Assembly (NCBI GenBank): GCA_027487435.1
Contig: JAIYDP010000411.1
Coordinates: forward strand, 1 to 48,643
Direction of reading: 5' to 3'
Source: Verrucomicrobiaceae bacterium
GTDB taxonomy: Bacteria; Verrucomicrobiota; Verrucomicrobiia; Verrucomicrobiales; Akkermansiaceae
DNA length: 48,643 bases
The first letter of the stretch is position 1; the number at the start of each line of letters is the position of its first letter. Below the pieces are notes generated by a model. That model was not told where the DNA came from and did no database searches. It worked only from the letters and a program-made list of their open reading frames with translations. Below are positions 31,258 through 40,229 of the stretch, piece after piece. The position numbers and the translations under genes are program-made.

Positions 31258-34164
31258 TTATTCTTCGTTTGAGTTGTACATTTCCATGATTTTATCAAAA
31301 TCCTTACGATGGAGTGTTTGTAGGCGGATGGTGAATGGTTCGCTGTATTCCGAATCGTCATCGGCATCTTCCTCAACAGAGGGTTCGAGAAACTCCTTGA
31401 GTGTTTTCGGATCGACTTCGTCATGGGTGACTTTGCCTTCACTAAGCTTCCAGCTGATCGTGATGTCGCTACGATTCTTGCGGATATTCATAACGGTAAC
31501 CGCAGTGGTGGTTTCATCGTCGGAAAATGGCTCCATGCATAATTCCAATGCATAAGAAATCTTATTCATACGCTGCCGATCTTTTGATTTTTGATCCTTT
31601 TCTTCTTGAGTTATGTTGATCATCTCACTTTCGACGTGAAGGCCGAGTTGGTTCTGGGGATTTTCGTATATGAAGGTGGATGATCGTGATTTTTCTTCCA
31701 TGTTCTTGCTGAAATTCTCGACCCAAGTAAGGAGAGATTCTGTGGTTAGGTGGAATCCGACCTCTAAGCCATCGACTTTGGGATCATCGGTGATGATTTC
31801 CTTGTACGATTGTCCGCGTTCCACGATGGAGCGTCTCATTGTAACGATCGCAGCAGGGTGGGGGATGTCAGCAGGTTTGTTGATCCATTGAATCCAAGCT
31901 GCAGTTTCATCGGGTGAGAATTTTTCGGCAATCACCATAATCTCTTTGGGAGTTTTACCTTCGGTGGAATTCACCATCTCGTTGAGGCGCTCTTTGCTTA
32001 CCTTTTTTGCGTCAGGCCATGGCGGTAGAGGTGAACCCTGCACGAGATGTTTGGCGTGAGTCTGAATCAATTCCTCGACCGGAACTTTCAAAACAGGTGC
32101 CCATCGGTAAGCATCTGATGCCTTATCGCCTAAGCATGAATAATAGAGAATCGACGCTGAAATCTGAGCTATGGAGATATCTTTGCCCTCATTCATGTTT
32201 TCGTCTTTGACAACACGTTGATCATCCAAAAGAGTTTTCCACAATTTCCTTTCTTGTTGACTTAGGGGACGAATTTCTTCTTCATAGTCAAATTCCAATT
32301 GATGAATCGGTTCAAGCAAGGCGGAGATTGCGGCGGGGTTTTTCGCTTGAATGGCATTCGAGAGCAAGAATAGCAGTGCTTCTGATGAAGGCTTCTTTTT
32401 GAGCATTTGCATCACGCTTCTGACCGTGGATTCTAGACCTTCAGGATTTTCGGTGAGAATGGGAGCGATGATTTCCTGTGGAGATTTTTTGTTCGTTAGG
32501 TTTTCCACTTGCTTGACCAATCCATCATAGTAAGCCTTGCGCTTTGCCTCGGAGCCAAAATAGTTACGCTGCATGGATTCAGGATCAGTGGCTTCGGCTC
32601 GGATCTTGTTTTTGAATTCCTCAACAAACTTCGGATCTGCTTTGGGATTTTTTTGAAGATATTCAAGGATGGTGGGTACGATGTTTTGGATTGATCGTGT
32701 GGTTTTAAGAATGTTTTTTTCTAAAAGATTGTGGGCATCAGGGTCGTCGCTTTCAGCAAGTGCCGAGATCGCCATCATTTGTTGTGCTTCGTCACCTTCG
32801 ATGAAGGCACTAGCGATATCCCAGCGGTTTCCGTCTTTGTGTTTCTTCCAAAAATCGATCGCTTGTAGAGCAAGATCTGAGGGTGGTATTTCGCTGTTGT
32901 CGTCTCCTTGGTTTGGCAGGGTTGACGATAGCAATCGCACGGCGATTTCACCGCGGCTCATGGGGCGATGGAGGCTTTTGTGAATCGCTTTTGCATTTTT
33001 TTCAGAATCACCATAGTAGCTGAAATGGCTCGAACGATCTTGCGGGGTAAAGATGTGTGTCAATGTCGGATCTTCGACCATTGCCGCAAGAGAGGGCAGG
33101 GATGCGAGCCCCATCGCTTGGATGCGGGTAATCGCATCTGATGATTCCGTCGTATCGACTTTTGATAGCAACCAAAGGTCTCGAAAAGAACCATTCTCTC
33201 GACCACCCAATTCGAAGTCTCCATCCATGGACATGAGAATTTGTTCTTTGATGCGAGCGCGCTGACTTTCAGGAAACTTGCTGAGATCCACTCCGTTGAT
33301 GATATTACCATCTTGTTGATTGGAAGAAGCAACGGGGGGAAGAAGTAAGGAGTTGGCCAATCCCAAAAAGATGGGATCTTTGATGTCAAGAGGGGCTGGT
33401 GGCTTTTCTTTGGCGCGATCCACGCTAGCCTCCAAGCAAAGTGCTACAGCATCGCGCTTTGCCCAGCCTCGTGGAAAACGTGCGAGTAGATTGCGTAGGT
33501 TGTCGGCATAGGTCTTCCATTGATGATCCGTAGCAAACTGCTTGTTGATTGCCGCATACTGGTGATCGGCGATTTCAGAAATACCAGCATCGATGAATCG
33601 TTCTGAGTGAGCGGGACTGAACGTCAGGATGGCATGAGTTAAGGCATTCGCGGCATCGGTTTTTCCGACTTGACGCAACTGTGCAGAAAAAATAAGGAAT
33701 TTTCCCATTTCTTTGTCTCCACGGTTGTAATGGATCATGCTGCGTATCTCGTTTTCTTCGGATTTGATCTTCGACAGCTTAGTGATCATCGTTGTGATAT
33801 CGGCATCCAGTGAAGGTGACGAAGCCGATTGTAGCTTTTTTGCGGCTTCTGCTGATAGATTCTTTGGAGAAAGCTCACCCCAAGGCAAGTATGAGGCTCG
33901 CGCTTGACCGCCATTTTCCAACAACCAAGCGTTTCCCTTGGTGGTGATCTCCATGACGCTCATGCTGTAATTTCGGTTGTTTGGAGCACTGATCCATTTT
34001 GCCGACGCGCTGAGCACAGGTAAGCCAAGTGCGATGAATTTTTCGTGAGCCGCTTTGTAGTCGGGTATGGGGGCGCTTTTTTCTTCAGCATGAAGAAGAT
34101 CGTTCATGCCGAAACATGAAAAAAACGCCACAAATAAGAAAATACGTTGGAGCAGGGGGCACAT
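31258..34164 (-). CDS. Large secreted helical protein, first gene of the MoxR operon
   Basis: A 968-residue protein with a signal peptide from the start chosen here (MCPLLQRIFLFVAFFSCFG, cleavage near LLHAEEK). A longer frame reaches 34248, but it would place 28 polar residues before the signal peptide. After the signal comes a short segment resembling small SH3-like domains of PVC secreted proteins (AKWISAPNN to SYLPWGEL). Then follows a long all-helical region with HEAT or TPR-like spacing, and an acidic C-terminus (EPSVEEDADDDSEYSEPF near residue 930). I do not recognise a catalytic motif. The 29-bp gap to moxR and the shared strand suggest it belongs to the operon, perhaps as a periplasmic scaffold or client. 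Confidence 0.75.
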   Translation of the reverse strand: MCPLLQRIFLFVAFFSCFGMNDLLHAEEKSAPIPDYKAAHEKFIALGLPVLSASAKWISAPNNRNYSMSVMEITTKGNAWLLENGGQARASYLPWGELSPKNLSAEAAKKLQSASSPSLDADITTMITKLSKIKSEENEIRSMIHYNRGDKEMGKFLIFSAQLRQVGKTDAANALTHAILTFSPAHSERFIDAGISEIADHQYAAINKQFATDHQWKTYADNLRNLLARFPRGWAKRDAVALCLEASVDRAKEKPPAPLDIKDPIFLGLANSLLLPPVASSNQQDGNIINGVDLSKFPESQRARIKEQILMSMDGDFELGGRENGSFRDLWLLSKVDTTESSDAITRIQAMGLASLPSLAAMVEDPTLTHIFTPQDRSSHFSYYGDSEKNAKAIHKSLHRPMSRGEIAVRLLSSTLPNQGDDNSEIPPSDLALQAIDFWKKHKDGNRWDIASAFIEGDEAQQMMAISALAESDDPDAHNLLEKNILKTTRSIQNIVPTILEYLQKNPKADPKFVEEFKNKIRAEATDPESMQRNYFGSEAKRKAYYDGLVKQVENLTNKKSPQEIIAPILTENPEGLESTVRSVMQMLKKKPSSEALLFLLSNAIQAKNPAAISALLEPIHQLEFDYEEEIRPLSQQERKLWKTLLDDQRVVKDENMNEGKDISIAQISASILYYSCLGDKASDAYRWAPVLKVPVEELIQTHAKHLVQGSPLPPWPDAKKVSKERLNEMVNSTEGKTPKEIMVIAEKFSPDETAAWIQWINKPADIPHPAAIVTMRRSIVERGQSYKEIITDDPKVDGLEVGFHLTTESLLTWVENFSKNMEEKSRSSTFIYENPQNQLGLHVESEMINITQEEKDQKSKDRQRMNKISYALELCMEPFSDDETTTAVTVMNIRKNRSDITISWKLSEGKVTHDEVDPKTLKEFLEPSVEEDADDDSEYSEPFTIRLQTLHRKDFDKIMEMYNSNEE

Positions 34165-34229
34165 GTGATATGGATTACTTTCGAAGCATGAATCACTATG
34201 GTAGGGGCGGTCAATCAAAATTTCATTCA

Positions 34230-34275
34230 CTTGATGTGTTATTGACAATTATATTGTGATATATTTCTTTACAGT
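34230..34275. promoter_or_regulatory. A+T-rich divergent promoter region
   Basis: Between the divergent starts at 34164 (-) and 34324 (+) lies an A+T-rich block with a perfect TTGACA at 34242-34247. A good -10 element at 16-18 bases is not present (ATATTT starts only 13 bases on). Promoters for the long minus-strand operon and the small plus-strand gene must lie in this 159-bp gap, but I cannot fix them. Confidence 0.3.
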
Positions 34276-34323
34276 TTACGGTGCTTTCTCATAATAGCTG
34301 CGCCCAACCCTACTGCAAATACT

Positions 34324-34578
34324 ATGGATCAGCAAAAATCACCTCAGGATCGAGTGGATCGAAGGTTTCAAGGAAATGTTCGGCATTACCATCGCAAGGG
34401 CAACGAGTCATCTTGGAATGATTGGACAGGCGTTAAAATAAAAAGTCCGAGACGCCAACAGTTCGATAGAATCTTCCTCAAATCAACCACATTGATCGTT
34501 GGTATTTTTCTCATTTGTGGAGCTCTTGGGATTCTGTATATCGTGATCAAGGGGTTACTGTCACTGTCGCCCAATTAG
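34324..34578 (+). CDS. Small single-pass membrane protein
   Basis: An 84-residue protein with a very polar, basic first half (QQKSPQDRVDRRFQG and following) and one membrane helix near residues 55-77 (TTLIVGIFLICGALGILYIV). The positive charge before the helix predicts the N-terminus in the cytoplasm. I recognise no family. No ribosome binding site is clear. It lies between the divergent promoter region and leuC, with 89 bp before leuC, so it may be transcribed with the leucine genes or separately. Confidence 0.55.
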   Translation: MDQQKSPQDRVDRRFQGNVRHYHRKGNESSWNDWTGVKIKSPRRQQFDRIFLKSTTLIVGIFLICGALGILYIVIKGLLSLSPN

Positions 34579-34639
34579 AATGACACAATTTCGCAACTCT
34601 CTCTTTGACAATGGTTCAGTAATCCTCAACGCTCTGCCC

Positions 34640-34656
34640 CCCGTGAAACCAACGGG
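34640..34656 (+). promoter_or_regulatory. Small hairpin in the leuC leader
   Basis: CCCGT at 34640-34644 pairs with ACGGG at 34652-34656 (7-nt loop), just 11 bases before the leuC ATG and followed by ATATTATTTT. It could hide or expose the translation start. No leader peptide rich in Leu codons was found, so a classical attenuator is not supported. Confidence 0.3.
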
Positions 34657-34667
34657 AATATTATTTT

Positions 34668-36071
34668 ATGGGCAAGAGCCTCTTTACTAAAGTTTGGGAC
34701 GCACATACTGTCGGCACTTTGGCCGATGGGCGCACACAGTTATTCATCGGAACTCACTTGATTCACGAGGTGACTTCTCCGCAGGCATTCGGTATGTTGC
34801 GCGATTTGGGGCTCAAGGTGAAATTTCCTCAACGAACCTTTGCTACCGTCGATCACATCGTGCCAACCATCAATCAGGATGCACCGCAGGATCCACTTGC
34901 CGCAGAAATGATGGCTGCTCTACAGAAAAATTGCGATGATTTTGGCGTCACCTATTTCGATCTAAAATCAGGTAAACAAGGTATCGTTCACGTGGTTGGT
35001 CCGGAACAGGGAATCACACAGCCTGGAACGACGATTGCATGTGGAGATTCTCATACCGCAACGCATGGTGCTTTTGGTGCTATAGCCTTCGGTATCGGCA
35101 CCACCCAAGTGCGCGATGTTTTGGCAACTCAAACCATGGCGTTAGAACCACTGAAAGTTCGGCGCATTGAAGTCAACGGTAACCTTCGCCCTGGTGTTTA
35201 CGCCAAGGACGTCGTACTGCATATCATTCGCATGCTCGGTGCCAAGGGCGGCATCGGTTACGCATACGAATATGCGGGTGATGTCTTCGAACGCATGAGC
35301 ATGGAAGAGCGTATGACCGTATGCAATATGTCCATCGAAGGCGGAGCCCGCTGTGGATATGTCAACCCTGATGCGAAGACGGTGGAATATTTGCGAGGTC
35401 GTCCGTATGTCGATATGAGCGATTTTGAAGCTACAGCAGCTCGCTGGCTGTCATTTGCTTCTGATGCTGACGCGCCGTTTGATGATGTGGTTTCGATTGA
35501 TGCCGCGGACATTGAACCTACCGTCACATGGGGGATTTCTCCTGACCATGGAGTTTCGATTTGTGAGAGTATCCCGAATCCTGATGATGCGGAAACGGAG
35601 ATTGAAAAACAATCGATCAACGAGGCTCTGGAATACATGAAGCTCCCTGCTGGCACCCCGATTAAAGGGGTGAAGATTGATGTCGCTTTCATTGGCTCAT
35701 GCACCAACGGACGCTTATCCGATTTCCGCGAAGCTGCTAAATATCTCAAAGGTCACAAGGTTGCAAATGGAGTCAAAGCCATTGCGGTGCCAGGCTCACA
35801 AATCGTAGCAATCCAATGCGAAAATGAAGGCATTGACAAAATTTTTAGCGAAGCAGGTTTTGAATGGCGCGCAGCAGGTTGTTCCATGTGCTTGGCGATG
35901 AATCCCGATAAGCTCATTGGCGATCAACTTTGCGCTTCATCCTCGAACCGAAATTTCAAAGGTCGTCAAGGCTCCTCGACGGGACGCACCGTGTTGATGT
36001 CACCTGTCATGGTCGTTGCTGCTGCCATAAAAGGCTGCATCTCCGATGCCCGAGAAGTCTTTTCTCTCTAA
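34668..36071 (+). CDS. leuC: 3-isopropylmalate dehydratase large subunit
   Basis: LeuC pairs with LeuD to isomerise 2-isopropylmalate to 3-isopropylmalate in leucine synthesis, using a 4Fe-4S cluster. The 467-residue length is standard. The diagnostic blocks are FATVDHIVPT, IACGDSHTATHGAFGA, MSIEGGARCGYVNPD (usually GARAGMIAPD), and the cluster cysteines in FIGSCTNGRLSDFR and GCSMCLAMNPDKL. The C-terminal SSNRNFKGRQG binds substrate. The leuD ATG lies 41 bp after the stop codon, so the pair forms an operon, with rpe following. leuA and leuB are not in the window. Confidence 0.97.
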   Translation: MGKSLFTKVWDAHTVGTLADGRTQLFIGTHLIHEVTSPQAFGMLRDLGLKVKFPQRTFATVDHIVPTINQDAPQDPLAAEMMAALQKNCDDFGVTYFDLKSGKQGIVHVVGPEQGITQPGTTIACGDSHTATHGAFGAIAFGIGTTQVRDVLATQTMALEPLKVRRIEVNGNLRPGVYAKDVVLHIIRMLGAKGGIGYAYEYAGDVFERMSMEERMTVCNMSIEGGARCGYVNPDAKTVEYLRGRPYVDMSDFEATAARWLSFASDADAPFDDVVSIDAADIEPTVTWGISPDHGVSICESIPNPDDAETEIEKQSINEALEYMKLPAGTPIKGVKIDVAFIGSCTNGRLSDFREAAKYLKGHKVANGVKAIAVPGSQIVAIQCENEGIDKIFSEAGFEWRAAGCSMCLAMNPDKLIGDQLCASSSNRNFKGRQGSSTGRTVLMSPVMVVAAAIKGCISDAREVFSL

Positions 36072-36111
36072 TTCTCTTTCATCATTTTTTAACCGCAGAT
36101 CTACATCATCC

Positions 36112-36714
36112 ATGTCACTGGAAAAAGTCACCAACATCTCTGGCCGCGGCGTATTTGTTCCCGGCGCTGATATCGATACCGATCGTATCATCCCCGCACG
36201 CTTCATGAAATGCGTCACCTTCGATGGACTCGGAGAATTCGCCTTCTACGACGTGCGCTTCGACCCATCGGGCAATATCACAGAACACCCTCTCAACGAT
36301 ACACGTTTCGCTGGAGCTAATATCTTGATCGCAGGAATGAATTTCGGCTGTGGTTCATCTCGAGAACATGCTCCTCAATCGCTGAAAAAATATGGCTTTG
36401 ATGCCGTGATTGCCGAATCATTTGCTGAGATTTTCAATGGAAACTGCACCACGCTTGCCATGCCATGCGTTGTCGCGAGTGCTGAACACATAGCGGCGCT
36501 ACGAAGCGCTGTGGAAGAAAATCCTCAGACGATGATATCCATTTGTCTCGCGACGCTTACGGTCAGCACGGATCGTGGACTTAGTTTTCCCGTCACGATG
36601 CCTGAATCGGCTCGTGATTCCTTGATGGCAGGACGCTGGGATCCGATTCAAGAGTTGCTTGATAACACATCTCTCATCGAAGCTCGAGCCACTGCGCTCG
36701 GCTATGTGTCATAA
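36112..36714 (+). CDS. leuD: 3-isopropylmalate dehydratase small subunit
   Basis: The 200-residue LeuD swivelling domain completes the aconitase-like enzyme with LeuC. The blocks GADIDTDRIIPARFMK (residues about 18-33), NILIAGMNFGCGSSREHAPQSL (about 73-94) and AVIAESFAEIFNGNC (about 100-114) are diagnostic. The start at 36112 (MSLEKVTNI) fits the family; the open frame reaches back to 36046 inside leuC, which would add 22 unrelated residues. Confidence 0.96.
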   Translation: MSLEKVTNISGRGVFVPGADIDTDRIIPARFMKCVTFDGLGEFAFYDVRFDPSGNITEHPLNDTRFAGANILIAGMNFGCGSSREHAPQSLKKYGFDAVIAESFAEIFNGNCTTLAMPCVVASAEHIAALRSAVEENPQTMISICLATLTVSTDRGLSFPVTMPESARDSLMAGRWDPIQELLDNTSLIEARATALGYVS

Positions 36715-36729
36715 CGAAAAATAGCCATT

Positions 36730-37398
36730 ATGATCCCTCGCAACTTTCGTGATCGTGTTATAGCCCCATCATTGCTTGCTGCGGACTTTGGTCGCATACG
36801 TGAGGAAACGACCAGTGCGATTCATAGTGGTGCGGATTGGATGCACCTCGATGTGATGGATGGCCATTTTGTCGATAACATTTCCTTTGGCCCAGCTGTA
36901 GTACAAGCGGTTCATGAAAGCAATGACATCTTTCTGGATGTGCATTTGATGATCTCCCGTCCCGATCATTATCTGCCACGTTTTGTTGCAGCGGGTGCCG
37001 ATCTCATCACCGTGCATGTTGAGGCCGATCACGATGTCGAAACAACCTTGCGCCAGATTCGTGAGGCGGGTTGCCTGGTAGGTCTCGCCCTAAATCCTGC
37101 GACACCTATTTCGTCGGTGGAGCCGTATTTGAAATCCATCGACCTACTTCTCTGCATGACCGTAGTTCCTGGTTTTGGCGGGCAGGCTTTCATGCCAGAA
37201 GTGCTGCCAAAAATCGAGCAAGCCCGTGCATGGCGCGAGCAACTCGGACTCAGTTACCATATCGAAGTGGACGGCGGCATTGGCATCAAAACCGCACCCG
37301 CCGCGATTGCCGCAGGTGCCAACGTCCTCGTCGCCGGCAGTGCGATCTTTCAAGCTCCCGATAGAGTCGAGGCGATCCGAGCACTTCGCGCACTTTGA
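36730..37398 (+). CDS. rpe: Ribulose-phosphate 3-epimerase
   Basis: Rpe interconverts ribulose 5-phosphate and xylulose 5-phosphate in the pentose phosphate pathway. The 222-residue TIM barrel shows APSLLAADFGR, MHLDVMDGHFVDNISFGP (with the catalytic Asp and metal His), DVHLMISRPD, TVHVEA, VVPGFGGQAF and IEVDGGIGIKTA with the second catalytic Asp. It follows leuD by 15 bp on the same strand. It converges on the MFS gene with only 15 bp between the two stop codons. Confidence 0.96.
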   Translation: MIPRNFRDRVIAPSLLAADFGRIREETTSAIHSGADWMHLDVMDGHFVDNISFGPAVVQAVHESNDIFLDVHLMISRPDHYLPRFVAAGADLITVHVEADHDVETTLRQIREAGCLVGLALNPATPISSVEPYLKSIDLLLCMTVVPGFGGQAFMPEVLPKIEQARAWREQLGLSYHIEVDGGIGIKTAPAAIAAGANVLVAGSAIFQAPDRVEAIRALRAL

Positions 37399-37413
37399 TT
37401 CAAAGGGCTTCGC

Positions 37414-38817
37414 TCAAGCCTGCTTGGTAACTTTCTTCTCCCAAAAAGCTAGCAGAAAAATCACCGAAACGGCAGTGGCCATCATCGCCGGAAACATCCA
37501 ATAACTATTCCAATCGCTCATCGCTTTTGTCACCAAGGCGGGATCTACGCCTTCGGGATATCCTTTGCCAAACATTCCCATCATCTTCTCGAAAAAGCTT
37601 AGCTCCACTTTGCCTTCATTTAGTAGTTTGATCGACTCCGTCAACGCAGCATTACCTTCGGGCAATCGTCCGATTTCCCCAATCGAATTCGGCATAGCTA
37701 CGCCCTCCGCACCACTCATTCCGGTGAAAGGCACATTGCCGCCGAAGGCCATTCGATATCCCACAAACATGCCCAATCCTTGGGTCAAAAACACCAGCAA
37801 CGATTGCGCTTGGCCACGAATTTCCGCAGGAGCTTTCTGGTCAGTATAAATAAAGCCCGTCACGAAAAAGAAATCATAACAAACGCCATGCAAAAGCACA
37901 CCCATCAACAACATCCACGTAACTTGCTCTGATGCCGCCATGGCAAACAACGCGTAGCGCAGCACCCAGCACATCATCCCCACCAACAGCATCCATTTCA
38001 CTCCCAATCGGCGGAAGAAAAACGGAATCAGCAACATGAAAACAATCTCCGACATCTGCCCCAGCGTCATTGTTGCCGCCGCTTCCTTAAAGCCTGTCGC
38101 GCCCAGATACGGCGGCGTCTGTCCAAAATAGTAGGCCAGCGGAATGCAGATCAAAAACGAACAAATCGCGAACACACAAAAGGCCGGATCTTTGAACAAA
38201 CGAAACGCATCACGCATAAACAAAGACCCCAGATCCAGCGGCTTTCCTTTCGATGGCGGCGGCGTGTGCGGCAAAGTGAAACAATACAAACCCGAGACCA
38301 AACTTGTCCCTGCGGCAACCCACAACATATTCAACGAGGCCGACCAGCCCAAGGCTCCGATGACCAATCCCGCGACGATCCACCCAATTGTCCCCCACAC
38401 CCGCGCTTTCGGGAAATCCTCTTGGCTGACGTGCGAAAAGGTAATCGTATTTCCTAATCCAAAGGTCGGCATGTAACATAACATGTAAACAAGCAGCAGT
38501 TTTACAATTGTCGGCCACTTTTCTGGTCCTCCGGGCGCCATCGTTGCGATGCAGCACATAATCACTCCGCCCACCAACATCAGCACTCCCATCACCCGCT
38601 CGGACGAAAAAAAACGATCCGCAATCAATCCCAAAAACAGTGGCGCAAAAATTGCACCAATCGGAGCACTATCATAGGCATCGCCCACAAATTTTCCTAC
38701 CCCGTGCTTACCCATCGCCAGTGACAAGGTAGCAAGCCACGATCCCAAGGCGAAAAACTGAAGAAACATCATAACCGAGACCCTCGGTAACACTGCGCGT
38801 GAATTGGCAATTCCCAT
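37414..38817 (-). CDS. MFS transporter of the nucleoside:H+ symporter type
   Basis: A 467-residue transporter with about 12 membrane helices. The N-terminal FLQFFALGSWLATLSLAM and PIGAIFAPLFLGLIADRFF blocks, with the helix 2-3 loop DRFFSSERVMG, resemble the NupG/XapB nucleoside symporter family, which is common in Planctomycetes and Verrucomicrobia. The central loop (PHTPPPSKGKPLDLGSLF) separates the two halves. A periplasmic loop of about 60 residues (near 370-430) before the last helix is rich in Gly and Glu. Nucleoside transport is inferred from family likeness only. No catabolic gene is beside it. Confidence 0.82.
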   Translation of the reverse strand: MGIANSRAVLPRVSVMMFLQFFALGSWLATLSLAMGKHGVGKFVGDAYDSAPIGAIFAPLFLGLIADRFFSSERVMGVLMLVGGVIMCCIATMAPGGPEKWPTIVKLLLVYMLCYMPTFGLGNTITFSHVSQEDFPKARVWGTIGWIVAGLVIGALGWSASLNMLWVAAGTSLVSGLYCFTLPHTPPPSKGKPLDLGSLFMRDAFRLFKDPAFCVFAICSFLICIPLAYYFGQTPPYLGATGFKEAAATMTLGQMSEIVFMLLIPFFFRRLGVKWMLLVGMMCWVLRYALFAMAASEQVTWMLLMGVLLHGVCYDFFFVTGFIYTDQKAPAEIRGQAQSLLVFLTQGLGMFVGYRMAFGGNVPFTGMSGAEGVAMPNSIGEIGRLPEGNAALTESIKLLNEGKVELSFFEKMMGMFGKGYPEGVDPALVTKAMSDWNSYWMFPAMMATAVSVIFLLAFWEKKVTKQA

Positions 38818-39026
38818 GCGCGAGAGCTATCAGACTACGCAATCATAGCAAGTGAGAAAAAATGACAATGCATGGAAAAATCAAAACTTGAGGTGATCAC
38901 GCGATAGGCAGTGGCTTGAATGGCATCGTCCTCACCGCCGCAACCGTTGCCTAGCAGGTTGTTCATTTCTCAACGCTGCAAGAGCCCAAGCGAGCCAGCT
39001 ATCACCAGTCGATAGGACCATGCGCG

Positions 39027-39043
39027 ACTCGAGTTAATCGAGT
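39027..39043 (-). terminator. Short hairpin spanning the glpX stop codon
   Basis: ACTCGA at 39027-39032 pairs with TCGAGT at 39038-39043 around a 5-nt loop that contains the glpX stop codon (39034-39036). There is no T run, and the hairpin uses coding bases, so a role as terminator is only possible. Confidence 0.25.
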
Positions 39044-40080
39044 AACAAGACTTCTCCATCCGCCGATCGCAAACGGAATGATTTGGCGGAAAGTTCGTGA
39101 AACGATTTGATGGATCGAACAGTTTTACTCTTCACCCGCATCAAGACCGAATGGGTGCGAGCTACGCTACCATTCACTTCAACTCCTCGCAGCAATGGGC
39201 CATCCGAAATGCCTGTTGCACAGAAAATGATGCGGTCGCCTTTGGCGAGATCTCGCGATAAATACACTCGACCCAGAAGGTGTTCGTATCCCGAATCAAT
39301 CAAATCTTGCTTTTCTTCGGCATCGCGCGGCCAGATTTTTGCTTGCAAGCCGCCGCCTAAGCAGCGCATGCCAGCAGCGGAAAGCACACCTTCTGGTGAC
39401 CCTCCGATGCCTACATAGAGATCGACATTGCTGCCTTGCAAGGCTGGGGCGATCGCCGCAGAGATGTCGCCATCCGCGATCATTCGCAATTTGGCACCGA
39501 TGCGTCGTACCGCTTCAACGTAAGGAGCGTTGCGTGGACGATCTAAGACCATTACCACCATGTCGCGAATGTCTTTCCCGAGGATTTTTGCAGAAATTTT
39601 GATCACTTCCTCCGTAGGTGCTTCCACGGAAATCGGTAGCGATGGGTCGGCGATGAACGCCTTGCGCACCAATTCGGGATACGCGAGTTTTTCCATATAA
39701 AAGGCAGGAATATCTTCTAGCGCATTTTCGCCATTTACCGGCATCGCAGCAGCGATGCAACTTACCGAATTGCCCATGCCCTTGCTGACGTTGGTTGTTC
39801 CATCGACAGGATCGAGGGCAATGTGAAAAGCGGGGCTGCCTTCTTCCCAGGTGCCGCATTTTTCTCCTTTGAAAATACCAGGAGCTTCGTCTTTGATACC
39901 TTCGCCAATGACGACTTCGCCGCACATGTCCATGAGGTCGAACATTCCACGTATCGCATCGCAGGCATCGGCATCAGCAAGTTCCTTTTCTCCACGTCCC
40001 ATCCAGCGATGAGCCATCAATGCCGCACCTTCCGTAGCGCGGAGAAAATCCATTTCCAATATGCGTTCGGGGTCTTTCAT
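39034..40080 (-). CDS. glpX: Class II fructose-1,6-bisphosphatase
   Basis: GlpX hydrolyses fructose 1,6-bisphosphate in gluconeogenesis, using Mn2+. The 348-residue protein shows ATEGAALMAHRWMGRGEKELAD, GEVVIGEGIKDEAP (acidic metal ligands), IALDPVDGTTNVSKG (the Li-sensitive phosphatase motif), YVGIGGSPEGVLSAAGMRCLGG and IIFCATGISDG. The family start is MKDPERILEMDFLRAT at 40080; the frame opens earlier at 40137, but those 19 residues are hydrophobic and not conserved. A hairpin (39027-39043) sits across its stop codon. Confidence 0.95.
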   Translation of the reverse strand: MKDPERILEMDFLRATEGAALMAHRWMGRGEKELADADACDAIRGMFDLMDMCGEVVIGEGIKDEAPGIFKGEKCGTWEEGSPAFHIALDPVDGTTNVSKGMGNSVSCIAAAMPVNGENALEDIPAFYMEKLAYPELVRKAFIADPSLPISVEAPTEEVIKISAKILGKDIRDMVVMVLDRPRNAPYVEAVRRIGAKLRMIADGDISAAIAPALQGSNVDLYVGIGGSPEGVLSAAGMRCLGGGLQAKIWPRDAEEKQDLIDSGYEHLLGRVYLSRDLAKGDRIIFCATGISDGPLLRGVEVNGSVARTHSVLMRVKSKTVRSIKSFHELSAKSFRLRSADGEVLLLD

Positions 40081-40229
40081 AACAATCGTTAGTAACAATA
40101 AGATGAGCCTATCAAGAATACGAAGGAGGTAAAGCATTCTTGCAGTTGTGCGTGAAGAATTGTTTGCATCGCCATCTGTGAGTTTGCTATTTGCTTGCGC
40201 AGGGCAGGGGATCGAGGCAGGGTGCGCGG

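Noticed and set aside
34605..34633. Promoter for leuC with TTGACA at 34605
   Set aside because: A fitting -10 element is absent at 16-18 bases (AACGCT), so I did not call it.
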